The notes: generated by a model from the letters alone, not told the origin. Positions 12,801 through 27,800 are shown, counted from the first letter of the stretch. The stretch is DNA of 64,000 bases from Sarcocystis neurona (GCA_000727475.1 KL647292.1:2919592-2983591), one strand, 5' to 3'. Made by a program: numbers and translations.

Positions 12801-15800
12801 CAGCGACCATCACCCATCACACTGCGATGTCTTCTCTTCCACCGACGGGCTTCTGAGGATTCTCGCCCGTGTCTCCATGTCTCTCGCCCGTGTCTCCTCG
12901 TTTTTTCGTCAAGTGATCTACGTATATGTCTCTACGGCTGCTGGTGCATGCAAAGGGCCTCCTTCTGAAGAATACGTACGTGTGTATGTATATGGATGCA
13001 AGGACGTGCACACGTGGATCTCTAGTATCCGTTCATGGAAATGTTTGTGGGTATTTTATTAAGATTTCATACGTATATATATATGTGGGTGCTTCATCAG
13101 AAGTGTATATGTATACATATATGTATATATATATGTATATATGGGTACTATAGCGAATGTATATATACGTATACATATGTATATGTGGATACAAGGGCAT
13201 AGATTCAGGATGTCTGTTAATTCACGACATGCAACTGTTTGTGGGTATTTTCTCAAGAATATGTACGTCTAATGTATATGTATATATATACACATATATA
13301 TATAGGGACATAAGGACGTGTAGACGTAGTGCGTATGTGTTCTAGTACATGCAAATGTTTGTGGGTGTCTCAAGCAAATGTACGTGGACACATGTGAAAA
13401 AGACGCGCCCATGCGTGTCTTGTGTACGTGTGTGTCGCTATTAGGACGCCCAAGGAGGTGAATACATAGTCATATATATATATATATGTTTGACCAGGAT
13501 GGGCCCTGTAAAGACATACGTGTACATTTACAGATATCTGAGCAGGTGGGTGCGCAAGCGCGTGCATATATACGTGTGTGTGTCTCTGTGCTCATACAAA
13601 TGTTGTGAGATATATATATATATGTATATGCAGTGCTGCTTGCACTGGGTTTCACTGCTTCCCTTCACATCTTTTTTGACAGTCATATGCACGCACACAC
13701 ATAGAAATGTAGAGGCTACATATATATATATATGTATACGGTCAAAGAGAGGCACACAAACAGAAACGCTACATATATGTATGTATGTATGTATATATAT
13801 ATATATATGTTCCCATATGCACACGGCACATAGATATGCATGTGAACGGTCATGAACAGAAACTCCATACATATGTATGTATACATGTATGTAAGTGTAT
13901 TCTCTCTATATACATGTGTGACTACATTTATATATATATATATATATATGTATGGTTCTAAGTGTATATTCCAATATGTACGTATAGAAGTGTCTATTTA
14001 TAGATGTGTAGGTACACAAAGAAATGCGTGTAGCGAAGTGCAAATGTATGTATACAAATTTATGTATCTAGCGACTCCCAGCGTGACTACCCACGTAGAC
14101 CCATGCACGTGATTTACAAGCCCGACGCCGCTTTCATGCAGCAGACCCTCGTGTGTGAGTATATCTGCCGAAGCAGCAGCTTGTGCCACTGCTGTTGCTG
14201 GTGGTGCTGTTGGTGCTGCTGCTGCTGTTGGTGCTGCTGCTGCTGCTGTTGGTGCTGCTGCTCTTGCTGTTGGTGCTGCTGCTGCTGTTGCTGTTGCCGC
14301 TGCTGTTGCTGTTGCTGCTGCTGTTGCCGCTGCTGCAGGATCTTGAGGACTTGACGGCGCAGCAGTGGCTGGAGCGGCTGATCGACACGAATCGGTGGAG
14401 TTCGTCTGTTGCTGCGGTGGAGAAGCAGTACTGGAGAGAGTCGAGACAGCGTCGTGCAGCAGCAGCAGCAGGAGACAGCGCAGCGGCAGCGGGAGACGAG
14501 ACGCACCCCGCAGGCAGGCATGAGGGCTCAGGTGGTGAAGGTGACGCCGACTACCTCAAGCATTCCCTTCGGTTCGTCTACGAGAAAAACACGCGCAGCA
14601 GCAACACGCGCAGCAGCAACATCCGCAGCAGCAACACCCGCAGCAGCAACACCCGCAGCAGCAACACCCGCAGCAGCAACCTCCGCAGCAGCAACACCCA
14701 CAGCAGCAACACCCGCAACAGCAACACCCGCAGCAGCAACATCCGCAGCAGCAACACTCGCAGCAGCAACACAGCGTTTCTCTCTGGCTACTCTTCCACG
14801 CGTCTCTCTTCTCCTCCGCACCTTTCCTTCCCATATGTGCCTACGAGCGCACCACCCCTGCGTAGCTTCCTTCACCTATGTCTGCATGCAAATTGATATA
14901 CACATACGCAAGAACGTACGCTCTTTTTTTTTCTGTCTCGCTCCATATATGTATATATGTAGGTACATTCGTGTACGTGTCTGCATGCGTGAAAGGCACA
15001 TGGAGGTGTGAGAATAGCGGGCGCAGATTTTGCGACGCAGCCGGATACAACGACACAGCAGCTACTGCTGCAGACGCATCTCCAGCACGTATCTCGTATA
15101 CGTGTTGATATGTACATATGTGCTGGTACACACGCATGTCGGGGGCATATACATCTATCGGTGGATACACATATATGTGTTCGAACTGCCGTGTGCATCC
15201 GGCTCTTCAGTATATGCTTATACTCGCGCATGTGCCCGTGTGTCTACATGTATATGTACGGGTATGTGTGTGCCCATCTCTCTGTGTCCGTGTCCATGTG
15301 TGTCCGCATATATATATATATATATGGGTGTGTGTATGTGTATATATGAGTGTGCATATATATGTGTATGTATGTGTATGTATATGTATGTGTACGTGTA
15401 TATATATATAGGTATGTGTATGTGTATGTATGTGTATGTGTATATATGTATATGTATGTATGTGTATGTGTGTGTGGGTGTGTGTGTACGTGCGTATGTG
15501 TGTACGTATGTATGTATGTATGTATGGTATGTATCGTATGTATGGTGTGTATGTTATGTATGTATATGTATGTGTACGTATGTATGTGTGTATGTATGTA
15601 TGTATGCGTGTATGCGCGTGTGTACGTATGTCTGTGTCTGCGCGTGTCTACATGTGCGCGTGTATGTGTATGTATGTATGTGTCTGTCTGTGCCGACGTG
15701 TGTGCGCGTATGGGTGTATATATATATATGTCTGTGTGTATGTGTGTGTGCATGCATATGTACATATATATATATATATGTTTATCTGGTTGCTTTGCTG

Positions 15801-18800
15801 TGCAGCTTGAAGCGTTGCTTGCTGTCTCTTTGTATGTATGTCTTTGAACTGCATGTGGCGCGTGTCGTGCTACGCATGCGGTAGGTATGTCCTTCGGTGG
15901 ATCTGTGTTGCACGAAGTGCGTAAACTTAAACATCGGTGTTTGTGTAGCGTCTGCATGCACTATCCTCCGCATGTATGTCCGTTTGTCTTCATGTGTGAT
16001 TTGGGGTCTGCGCATGTGCAGTTCTTTCTATGAGTGGATCGACTGCGTAGCGCTGCCGGCCCCTGCGGCGAACGCAGACGCGCTGCAGCGCCTGGACTTG
16101 CTGCCGCTGCGTGACATGACGGAGCCGTACAGGCGGGAATTTGAAGCGTTTCGCATGCAGCTGCTGCTGCGCGCTGCGCGGCGGTATAAGGTGAAGCAGG
16201 CGCTTGCGCTTGACGGTGGCCAGGCGACGGCGGGTGGCGCAGCCGGGCGGAGAAGTGGCCGGGGCAGGTGCCCGGCAGGCGCAGCAGGAGAGGCGCAGCA
16301 ACAGTGCGCCGCCGAGGGAGCTGCGGCAGCGACGGAGGCAACTGCTGCTGCAGGAGCAGCAGGAGACACGCAGCGACGACGCGCAGACGACGACGAAGAG
16401 ACGGGGAGAGGAGGAGGAGCAGCAGCAGGAGGACAGGGCGAGGGGCAGCAGCGACGGAAAAACAGAAGCGGCAGCCCACACAGACGAGCGATGAGTGGGA
16501 AGGATCTTGCTGCGCTGCTGCGGTTTCTTGTCCGCGCTGCAAATTTAAATATGTTCGAAGACGTACAAATCTTTATGAATCATTTCTCTGCCATGCGGGT
16601 AAATTCCTGAGCAACGCACAGTGCAGTGCCAAACGCATGCAACACTGGCAGCAGCGAAGAAGACGTGCAGCTGCCTGCGCCCACCCCCGCGCATGCGCGC
16701 AGCTCGCACCACCAGCAGCGGCAGACACACAGCAACACGGCGCTGCGCCAGCACCAGGTGCGCCTCTTGCCTGCAGCAACAGCAGCAGCAAAGCGAGAGA
16801 GACACACATATTGATAGCTGGGTACACATACATATGTAGAGATATGTGTAGATATAGATAGAGGTGTGTGTCGCTGTCCTAGAACCGACACCGATACGTT
16901 GATAAGAGCTCGCAGGGAGCGACGCACGTATAGAGAGAGGAAAAGAGAGAGAGATAATGCTGGTATGCTGCAGCATACAGAGATGTGTTAGTGAGTCGTC
17001 GTGCACAGCCACAGATATATACATATATATATATATATGTATGTCTATAGGTGTGTGTTGGCGTTCCCGTATGTTGGTGAGGGCTCTCACGAAGGAGGAA
17101 GAGTAAATCACGAGGAGGCTGCCGCGGTGTTTGGCGGCGTCAAATATGAAGCCGCGTGCTATTTCCAGTCCTCTCTTCTTGCTGTTCTCCCTTTTCTTCT
17201 CCTCTTCGTCCTCTTCTCTCTGTGAAAGCGTAGACAGAGAAGGTGCTTCTCCGTTTCATCGGCACTCTTCACTATTTAAAGCGCTATTGCCGCTCACGCG
17301 TATAATATGTGAGCATATGCATGCATATAGACATATAAGAAGATACATATATACATACATGTATCGTATATATGTATCGTATACGTCTCTAGACACGTGG
17401 CCGTGTGTGTCTGTCTTTCCCTGTGTCTCTCGTATTTCCGGTAGCCTTTACGGCTGCGTCCATTCGCGTACATGCGCCTCCCTGTGTACGTTGAGTCTTG
17501 ACGCACGTGTCTCCCTGTCTCCTGCTGTGCGAGTCGTCGAGTCTTTGCATGCGTCTACACACAAGTACGTTTGTATCTGTGGCAAACGTTGTGTCTCCTG
17601 CTGCCTCCCTTTTTCTCACCTTCTCAACGCGGCTCTGCGTGTGGGGCTTTGTTCGCTTCTATCGGTATTCGCGTGGCTGTCTCCCCCTTCCCCTCCGTCC
17701 CTTTCTCCACCTTACTTTTCCTGCCTTTGAGCGGCTGGCGTACGTAGTGGCCACGCGACGTATATCCATTATCGTCGCCCCTGTCTCGCCGCCCGTTTTT
17801 GCCACGTGCAGATGACACAGACGTGTATACCCCGCCACGTTTGTGTAGCGTGCAGCAGACAATTCTCTATTTTCCGTGGAGGGCCGCAGGTGCTGCTGCG
17901 TCGATTCCATGGGACCCAGCCCCGTCTCTGGTCTATATATATATATATATATATATATGTGCTTTGTCTGCGTGTGTCTGTGTGTGCTGCTGCGCGCGCG
18001 TATGGGTGCGCTCTCGTGCAGTCGGAGTTGACGAAGAACGACCTTTTGCTGCTCTACGACGAAGACATGAAGCAATTTCTCAAAAGCTACCCCCCGCCGC
18101 TCCCGCCAAGTTTCTTCCGCTTCGCTGACCAGCTCCAGCAGCAAGTGCTGCAGCAGTGGCAACAGCAAACGAGGGGCCTCCTCGAAGAGGCTGCGACGCA
18201 CGCAGAGGCAGAACAGCAGCGGCAGCAGCATGACGCTCTCACTCAAGCCCTGCAGGAAAAACTCGAACGCTTTCGAGCGACGTAAGAACAGCGTTCTGCT
18301 TCCCTAAGTCATATCAAGTCCACAAAAAATTCATACGTATATATATATACATATGAAATTCCACCCACACATATATATGTATTTTACTGTGTACATGTGT
18401 AGACAGGGGAAGATATTACCTGCGTATGTATGTATATGTATGTGAGTCTTTAGGTATATATTTTCTGCAGCTGTCTGTGCGTGCTTCATACTTCTGTGCG
18501 CGTGCGTCTCTGCGCCGGTGCGAATGAAGCGATAATATCTCCGGCGTCTGTAGTGAGAAAGAGAGACCTGCCCTTCGACGGACGTGCACCGGCTACTTTG
18601 AAAATGTTCGTGGAGATAAGGCGGTCGGGTGGGTTGACCAGCACACGGCAGTCTTGTCGTACGCGACGTCTCTGTCTGTGTCTCTCTTCTCCTCACATAC
18701 GAGACCCGCGCGTTACCACGTGGGGAGGATTTTCTGGACAGGAAGTGCTGCTGCTGCTGCGTCGCGCTACTTTTTCGTACCCTTGCGTTGTTGCTGCAGC

Positions 18801-21800
18801 AGCAGTGCGTCAGCTGCAGGCGTGCACGTGGGCGCGATGGTCGCTGCTGCGGTTGCTCGTGGAGGGGGGCAGCTGAATTAGTAAGGGGCGGCCGCTGTTG
18901 CTGCTGCTGCTGCATGCGTTTCTTTTTTTGCTGTGCCTGCCCTCGGCAGTGCCCGGCTCTGCAGCAGTCGGTGTGTCTCTCACATGTCGCGCTGCTGCTG
19001 CCCTCTGACCTGCAGAGCTGCCGCGCTGCAGCAGTCACAAAAGTGTAGGGATAAAAGTGGGGGAGAAGTTACCGATACTTGACGGAGACTACATAACTTC
19101 AACATAAGAAGAAAACAGAAAATCTGGGGCTGCTGCCCCGCCGCCTGTGCGGCTCGGTGGGCTCTCTTCGTGCTGCCGCTGCTGCTGCGCGTCCCCCCTT
19201 CTGGAGCGTCTTCGTACGGATGTATATCCATTTCTGTCTTCTGTATCTTTTTCTCTCCCTCCATACACGCATGCGTAAATATAAATTGGTGTATGCGTGT
19301 ATGTGTATTGAGATATATCTCTATATATATGCATATATATGTGCGTGATGCATGCACATGTGTATGCCCATATGTATGTATATATATATATATATGGATA
19401 GAGAGAGAGATGCAGTGTGGTCTGTATCGGCAGAATCGTCGTATAGGCGTGCTTATATTTGTGGCGGAGGCGCTTTGCTCGCATGCAGCTGACTAAGAGG
19501 CGTCGGAGCGATTGCTGCAGTGCTGCGATTAGTCTCTGCGCGACAGTTTGCTGCTGCACTTGTTGCCGCGGACTTCGCGTTGTCGGCTGAGGCTCCCCAG
19601 CAGGCAGGAGGAAACGTAGCGCGCGTCCGTCTACCTTACTGCTGCCTCTCCGTGGACACTTGGCTGCTGCCACTGCTGCTCCCTGCCTGCGGGAGACGCC
19701 TCCGTTGCCGCTCCTGCCTGCTTTCTGCCTCTCTGTGTGTAGAACTGGCTGCTGCTGCCGCTGCTGCTGCCGCTGCTGCTGCTGCCGCTGCTGCTGCTGC
19801 TGCCTACACTTTCTGACGCTGGAAGTGACTGGCTGCTGCCACGGCTGGTGCTGCCGATGCTGCTGCCTGCGCTCTGCGTGACTCCGTGTGTGACTGGCTG
19901 CTGCTGCTGTGCTGGCGCTGCTGCAGGGCGGAAGAGCAGGTGCGGCTGTACTGCCGCGGCTTCTGCGAGAAGCAGGTGCAGCAGATTGAGCAGCACGTGC
20001 AGCAGCAGCAGCAGCGGCTGCCGATCTCCCCACAGGCTTTGTCGGAGTGGTCCGTCTACGAGCAGCGGTGAGGTGCTGACTCTATATGGGGAGGAAGGAG
20101 ACACAGAAAATGTGCCTCTCTTCCCTGCGTTGCTTTATGGACCTCCTCTCCGCACGTGCGTGCAGCAAGATCTACGGGGCTGGCCGCCCTTCCCCCCGCG
20201 GCACTGCACAAACACATACACATATATTCACACACTCTCTTCCTACACTCAGACGTCTCCAGGTGCCTATCAACCTTATATTTACATCTGAAGATAGATA
20301 TAAACTAGACCGTACATGTATATATGGTATGCGCCTCAATACGTATATATATATATAAAGCGTAAGATACGCACCCACGGACACACACTGTCTTCTTCCA
20401 CAACCGACTTGTGCAACAATATATCAACCTATTTACATATATAAGTGGAACATACACATAAATATATATATATATATACACATATGATATGCCTGGGCGT
20501 ATGTGTATGTATAGGTGGAGCATACACATACGCATATATATATATATACATGTATGAAATGCGTGGGCGTGTATGTATGTATAGGTGGTGCATACGCGTA
20601 CATATATATATATATATATGAAGTATTAGATATTTGCAGGAAGATTATGTAAATGTATATAAAGAGGGTGAAGCATAGATGTACGTACTTGTAGCGAGAC
20701 TCAAGCAGCACGTAGACTTGTCTACTATATGTGTACGTATCGTGTGTATAAAATACGTTTAACACATGGATATGTATACCATATAAGTGTATACACATAT
20801 GTATATATATATATATGTGTATATGGTATACATGTATGTAATGCAGAATATGGATATACATATATGTGAAGCATAGGTATATGTGTATCATGTGTGTGTG
20901 TGTGCGCATATATATGTATACATGTGAAGCATAGATAAATGTATACGATAGGTGTGTGTATGTGTGTATAGATAATATATGTAAAGCATGGCTATGTATA
21001 CAGTATACATATATGGTATGAGTAAAGCGTAGATATGTAAAGGGTCGTTTGTGTGGGTCATACTTTCCATGTTGAGGCAGTTTGCTATATATATATATAT
21101 ATATCGTTGATGTGCTGCCGGTCAAAAGTATGCAGATGATATATATAGAGAAACATGTAGAAGTGGTAGATGGGCGCATGCTAGGTTGGGGGGAAGTACG
21201 TGGTACAGGAGCTTCAGTAGACTCGCCGCTTATTTTTGAGTAGGAGTAGCGCACAGGTCCTTCTACAGAGAGGAGACAGAGAGACACAGAGGGAGACAGA
21301 GAGACACGGAGAGAAACAGAAAGAGAAGGGGAGTCAGGGAGACACGGAGGGAGACAGAGAGACACGCAGAGAAACGGGGAGACAGGGAGACACGGAGGGA
21401 GACAGAGAGACACAGAGGGAGACAGAAGGAGAGACCCGGGGTTGAGTTGATGTGTACGTACGTGGGTGCAGCCCGCTCAAGCGAGTGTTTTCTTCCTTTT
21501 TCTCAGCCGTAGAAATTCCCTCAAAACGTAACGAGAGGGACAGGCAGAAGAGGCGCTCACGCGCACACTTCTCTTTCTGCATGCAGATGCATCTATACAA
21601 ATCAAGACGAACAGCAGTACACACACATATGCATATCACCTGCACCGGTGGGACCCACGTACATGACTTCCTCTCTGTCTCCGTTGCTCTCTCTTTCTCG
21701 CTGTCTCTCTTTGTCTCCCGTTTGCTCTCTCGCCGTCTCTGCGTCTCTGGCTTCTGGCCCTCTGTTTCTCTTTCTTTTTGTTCCTTGCTGCTCTCTATTC

Positions 21801-24800
21801 CCTCTTTTCCGCACAGTCCCTCCCGTGCTTCCTCCCCCGGTCGTTCCTCTGTCCTCCTCTCTCTCCGTCTTCTTCTCTCTGCTGCTCTCTCCGTCTCCCT
21901 ATTCCTCCCGCTCTCTTCGTCTTCCCCTCTGTGATTGTCTCTCTTTCTGTCGCGCTGTTTGTTAAATGGACGTGCAGAGAGACATGTAGTGGTGTGGAGG
22001 CACATTAGTCTGGTAGAAGGTGTGTGCGTGCTGCGCGTGCTGCTGTGCGCCTGCGGCTGACCGACCGCCGGACTGCTTCTCGGTTGCCCCTGCCCGGTTG
22101 CTGCTGCTTCTTTTAAGGCTGCTTCGGTCTTCCTGCTGCCGCCGTCAGTCCTCGTGCTGCTGCTGCTTCTGTTGCCGCAAAGGTTTCCCTTCGTTCTGTG
22201 CTGCTGCAGCTGGCAGTGCCCCTGCTGTTGTGCGGCATCCGAAGGAAACCTGCTGCTGCTCCTCTTCCTCGTGATGCCCCTGCTGACACTGCTGCACTGC
22301 TGCTGGCACTGTTCCTGCTCCTGTGCTGACACTGCTGCTGCTGCTGGCAGTGCTGCTGCTTCTGGCACTGCTGCACCGCTGCTGCTGCTGCTGTCGCTTC
22401 TTCTCGTCCAGGTGAACTTCTAGCGTGTGCTGCTGTTGCCAGTGCTGCTCTCCCCCGGTGACAGGCCCGGGTGGCTGCACGCGTTCTGCGTCCTGCAGCA
22501 GCAGCTGCTCCAGGGAGCAGCCGCTCTGCAGCTGCTGTTGAACGACGCGCCTGCTGCTGCTGTGAAGGCTGCTGCCTCTGTGCGCTGGCACCTGCTTCTG
22601 CTGTTGCAGTTAATTTTGCTGCTGTCGGCTCTGTTGGTGCTGCGCGCAGGCTGCAGCGCTCGCTGCTGGCAGAGGAGGTCGATCGCGATGGCCTTTCGTA
22701 CTCTTCCGCGGACGTCTGCGCAGAAGAGCTACGCGCCTACGAAGCGACAGTTGAAAATCTGTTTCTCTACTTCCATAAAGAGAATACCGTGCGTACATTC
22801 CCTTAATTTATATACCTATACACGCATACGTGTGCATATATATATAGTAGATATCCGTCTATTTCTGTCTCTCTGTACGTGCACTCTCTTCACCTGTTCA
22901 CATATATATATATACATACGTACATATAGAGGGGGTGTGTACGTACAAGTGAGGAGACGGACATGTACACATACAAGTGACTACGTATTTCTCTCTCTAT
23001 ATGTACATTTATATATATATATATATGCATGTATATGCGGTACCTCTTCCACTCTCTCTATATATGTGTATAGTAGGCACCTTTCATTCTCTCTCTCTCT
23101 CACTCTCTCTATGAATATATGTATATATATATGTATAGTAGGTACTTGTCTCTCTATCACTCGCTCTCTCTATATACATATGCATACATATGTACATAGT
23201 AGGAACCTCTCTTTCTCTCTTGCTCTCGCTCTCTACATATATGTACATATATGTGTATATGTGTATGTATCGTAGGTACTTGTCTCTCTCTCTCACTCTC
23301 TCTATACATATGTATATATGTATATAAATGAATGATAGGTACCTGTCTCTTTTTCACTCCCTCTCTCTGTATACATATATATTAAGTACCTTTTTCTCTG
23401 TATGTATATATGTATGTGTAAGCAGGTGCCTCTCTCTCTCTCGCACCCTCACTCTTTCTCTCTATATGTGTACCTGTATATATGCATGGATGTACGTATA
23501 CGTACTCGTGCATATATACGTGTGTGTGTATCAACAACGTGTGTGCGCGTTGTGACGCACCAGCAAAGAATTCGCTCCTTCCCACTTTCTCGCTCTCCGT
23601 AGAAGGTCTGCATCGTGTTGCATGCGTCTGTTGCTGCTGTCCTGGTGCTGTAGAGATGTCGAAGAGTCAGTCCCCTGCGTGTTCCCATCTGTTTCGCATG
23701 CACGTTTCTCCGGCCTTCTCCCTCTATACGAGTATGCGTGCCGCGGGGGCGTGCCGCGGGGCCCTCTCTTTCTCTCACTTCCACTCCCCTTCTCTCTCTT
23801 CCTCTCTGTGTGTGTATAAGTCTCTTTATGCTGACGTCGTGTGTCTCACTCTCTATGCGTGCATGCGGTCTCCCGTTTTCCTCTGTGATTGTACTGGTCT
23901 CTCTCTTTTTCTCCAGACACACACACACACGCATTTGTATACGTACAAGTGCGCGGCCATTCTCTTGGGGTGGGGTGGTGAAGGTCTGTTTCTGTCTCTG
24001 CTCTCTCTCTGAAGCTGCGCAGCAGCTGGCTCTCCAGTGTCTGTCTCCCTGGCTCTTCCTCGAGTGTGGGTCCCGGTATGTGTGTAGTGATCAACCGGCG
24101 TGGGTGCGGCCGGGGGGGACGTCGCTGGTGCGTTTGCTGTTGCAGAAGAAGATTTATGAACACATGCAGACAGCAGAAACTGCTGCCGTCTCTTTCTTCT
24201 CGGAGCAGCTGCAGCAGCACCCTCTCGAGCTGCTGCGGCCTCTTGACGAATTCCGCGTTCTCCTCTTCGAGTGGAAGGCATCCGGTAAACAACTACTACC
24301 CCCCCTTGGGAGCCGCGTCTTTCTCTGTCTCTAAACAGCCGTATATATATATATATAGTTGTTCGCACACACCCACATATGTGTGTGTATGTGTGTGTGT
24401 GTGTGATATATACGCACGTACGTCTCTCTCTATGTATGTGTATTGATGTATGTGCCAGGTGCTATGTACCTACCTATTTACATACGTATTTATATGTGTG
24501 TCTGCCTGCGTATCCTTATATGTAGTTACATAGCCTCAGACACACAGTACTATAAATATATATGCAGTGGGTGTTTGTTGGGGATTACCCACCTGTTTAT
24601 ATATATTGTGCTTCATACGCGGTTGTGGGTTTGTGTCTCCCTAATGTTGCCTGACAAAAATCTCCTTTTCGCCGTATTTAGATATATGTATGTATGTATA
24701 TGTATATGTATAGATGCGACGATACACATAAGAAGCCGAAGTTTGTTGTGGTGTATGTACACCCTACACACGAATGCATTTGTTGCACGTGTAACGCAGA

Positions 24801-27800
24801 TGCAGGCGCCTCAGTCTCGTAGCTTCGTCTTCGGCTTCTTGTGAAGAATTTGCATGTTCACATATAAACTTCTTTCTGTCTCCTCTCTGTGCTGCTGCGC
24901 CTATAGGTGAAGAGGCCCGCACAGAAGCACCTTCTTTTGCTGCTCCGCCGCGGTCGCTCCGATTCTTGCCGCTGATATGTAGCTGCTGATGTTCCTGCTG
25001 CTGCCTTCTTGCTGAGGAGTTGTCCGCTGCCAAGCTGCTAACTGCTGCTGCTGCTGCAACAAGTCTAAGTGTAGCTCTTCTGTAGACCTAGGTTGCTGCT
25101 CTGTAGACAGACGGCAGCAAAGACGCGAACGGATGAGCTGTTTCGTTGCCGACTGCTGCTGCTGCTGCTCTGTTGTTGCTGCTCCTCTTGCTCCTGGTCC
25201 AAGACTTTCCTGCCGCCGGACCTGTGCTGCTGCTTCCCTCCGGATCACCGCTGGTACTCCTGCTGCTGCAGCTGCTCCAGGCCGGTGCTCCTGCTGCTGC
25301 TGTTGCTCTACGCCGGTGGTCCTGCTGCTGCCGTTGGCCTAATCCGGTGCTGCTGCTGCTGCTGTTGCTCTACGCCGGTGCTGCTGCTCCTCGTGCTCTA
25401 TGCCCGTCCTGCTGCTGCTGTGGCATTAAGCCCGTATTGCTGGTGCTGCTGCCGCCAGTACGACTGCCGGTTTGTTCCCCTTATCGCTTTTTTGCTGCAG
25501 CGTGGGATATCTTTGAGCAGCGGGTGGCAGACCTTCGCAGTGTGAGGGAAGCGTACGTTGCCTTCGAAGAAAGACTACGAGAACATATCAAGAAGCTCGA
25601 GCAGCAAGCCCTGCAGCAGTGGAATAGTCGCTGTGCGGAGATCGCTACCGTAGGCACCCACGTCGCAGCTTGCACCTTCTTCAGCAACTTCGTATTCCGT
25701 ATATACGTAGCCACGTCTGTGTCTACTCACAAGATCTGTTATGTCTCTCTTCACGTATATTTTCATCACATATATGCTTGTAATATCTGTGTGTAGGCCT
25801 AGAGATATACGTATGTGTGTCGCCGTGTCTGCTTTTCGACCTGTTTGTGTGTATATATATATGTATAAATTGACGTCATCTATGTCTTGATTTATAATAG
25901 TGTGTATCATTTGTAGATATGTATATACTAATATCTGTGTATATGTCTCCCTCTCTCTCTCTTTATATATATATGTAAAATCCATGTGTGTGTGTGTGTT
26001 TAGCAGATAGACCTATGTCTGTATCCATCTCTGCTTATCGTTCTGTATATGTATATATGTGTATGAGTTATCTTTACGTATAGCTCAGTTTGTATGTATT
26101 CCTACATACATGTATATATGCATATATGTGTATCCATATTTGTATTCCTACATGTACGCATATGTCTGTATCCGTGCATATCTATATCGCTATGTGTGTA
26201 TGTGTATGTCTGTGTCTATTTCTCTCTATATGTCTGTGTGTTTCCGGGTATGCGTATGTGTCTACGTCTATATACGTACACCTATATGTTAATCTATATA
26301 TAATTAAGCTGGACACCACTATATCTGTCAGCCAGGATCTATCTGTATCTACGTATGTCTCTCTATATCTACCCATGTCTGTCTATATATATATGTGTGT
26401 GTCTCTCTCTCTCTATATATGTGTATGTATATATATCAGTATAAGTATGTATAGATTCTCTCCTTCTGTATATGGATATATATATGTATATCTACCAGTA
26501 TATGTATGTATAGATTCTCTCTCACTCTCTCTATATATGTATATGTGTCAGTATATATACGTATAGGTGTTGTATGTGGGTGGGGGGGAGGTTGAGTTTT
26601 ATGAAGGCGCGATCGGCTGTGACAGCTGCTTGTGGCATCTGTCTTTTCACACAGCAGCGATCGTCTCGTTTCTTCTTGCAACTCCACGCATGCGTCCCGG
26701 CGGGCGACGCATATTTGTACGCGTGTGCATGCGAGACGCTATTTTCTCCCTGCGTTTCTCGCTCGACAAATATGTTCTCCCCTTCTTCTCGCTCTGCGTC
26801 TCTCCACGGAAAGGAGAGGGGCACACACGCGCGCCAGTCTTCTTCACGTTTCCACGTATAAATCTGCCTGCGTAACGTCCTCCCCTATCCTCTCTGCCTT
26901 CACGAGTGCATACCGACGGGGGGCGTCTTCTCCTTCGGTTCCCTCGACGAGGAGTAGCAGCACGGCCGCGCCGCCGCGTCTCCGGACGCGTGTGGACGCG
27001 CTGCTGCGAAAGAAGTTTTTCTCCTGCCGACGGAAGACAAGAACGCACACGCGCAGTATCAGCTGCGCCCCGCCGTCTCGCAGATCCTCTCCACCCTTCG
27101 CACCGCATCGCGTCTCCTTCTGCAGAGGACCTCCTCTCTCTCAGACAGCCACTCTCTGACCCACCGACCCACACTGTGGAAGAGCTGCTGTCTGTGCCTC
27201 TGTGTCGCTGTCTCTGTATGTCCCTGTGTGTCTCGCTTTGACTCTGCGTGTGTCTTCTTCGCTGCGGAGGTTCCCACGCTGAGAGAAGGACGTAGAGATC
27301 CGCGAATACTCTATACACACAGACCTGCACACATCTGCTATACCTGCTGACATTGAACAAATAATATGGGCAAAGGTCGTCGGTCGTCTTAGAGATTATA
27401 TATATAAGCAGCAGCACGTGCATATAGATGTGTGTGCACAGGGGAGCACACAGATATAGAGAGACAGACTTTCATGTGTATCTATGTGTATGTGTACGTA
27501 CAGATATGAAGAGACAGACTCTAACAGATGATAGATACGTGTGTATGTGTGCATACAAATATATGGAAATAGAGAGAGACAGACCCCTACAGATTCTACA
27601 TGTGTGCGTGTATGGATAAGGAGCAGGAGGAAGTGAGGGCAGGAGCTGCTGCCCGCATGCATATGTGCTGCAGAACGCCCTTGTGCGAGTCCACAGAGAC
27701 TCGCACACGGCACATTAGGTCTTTTTGTGTAGATATTCGTCCAACTTTCTGCATGCGTCTGAAGAAAAATCTCTCGCTGCATGCGCTTGCGCGCACGCGC

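Noticed and set aside
15030..15884. ORFs of up to 284 codons in the TATG block
   Set aside because: They read only Tyr, Val, Cys, Met and Ile because TATG/TGTA repeats lack stops; opposite-strand ORFs read His/Thr/Tyr. No coding signal.
20433..22368. Minus-strand ORFs of 326 and 344 codons
   Set aside because: Both are translations of minisatellite and GA/CT-rich repeats (Ser/Leu/Pro and Arg/Glu/Lys runs) within an intron of the GTPase gene.
23738..24022. Extension of the exon at 24023 upstream
   Set aside because: The frame is open back to 23738, but that part is CT-rich intron sequence and the acceptor at 24022 fits the phase of the preceding exon.
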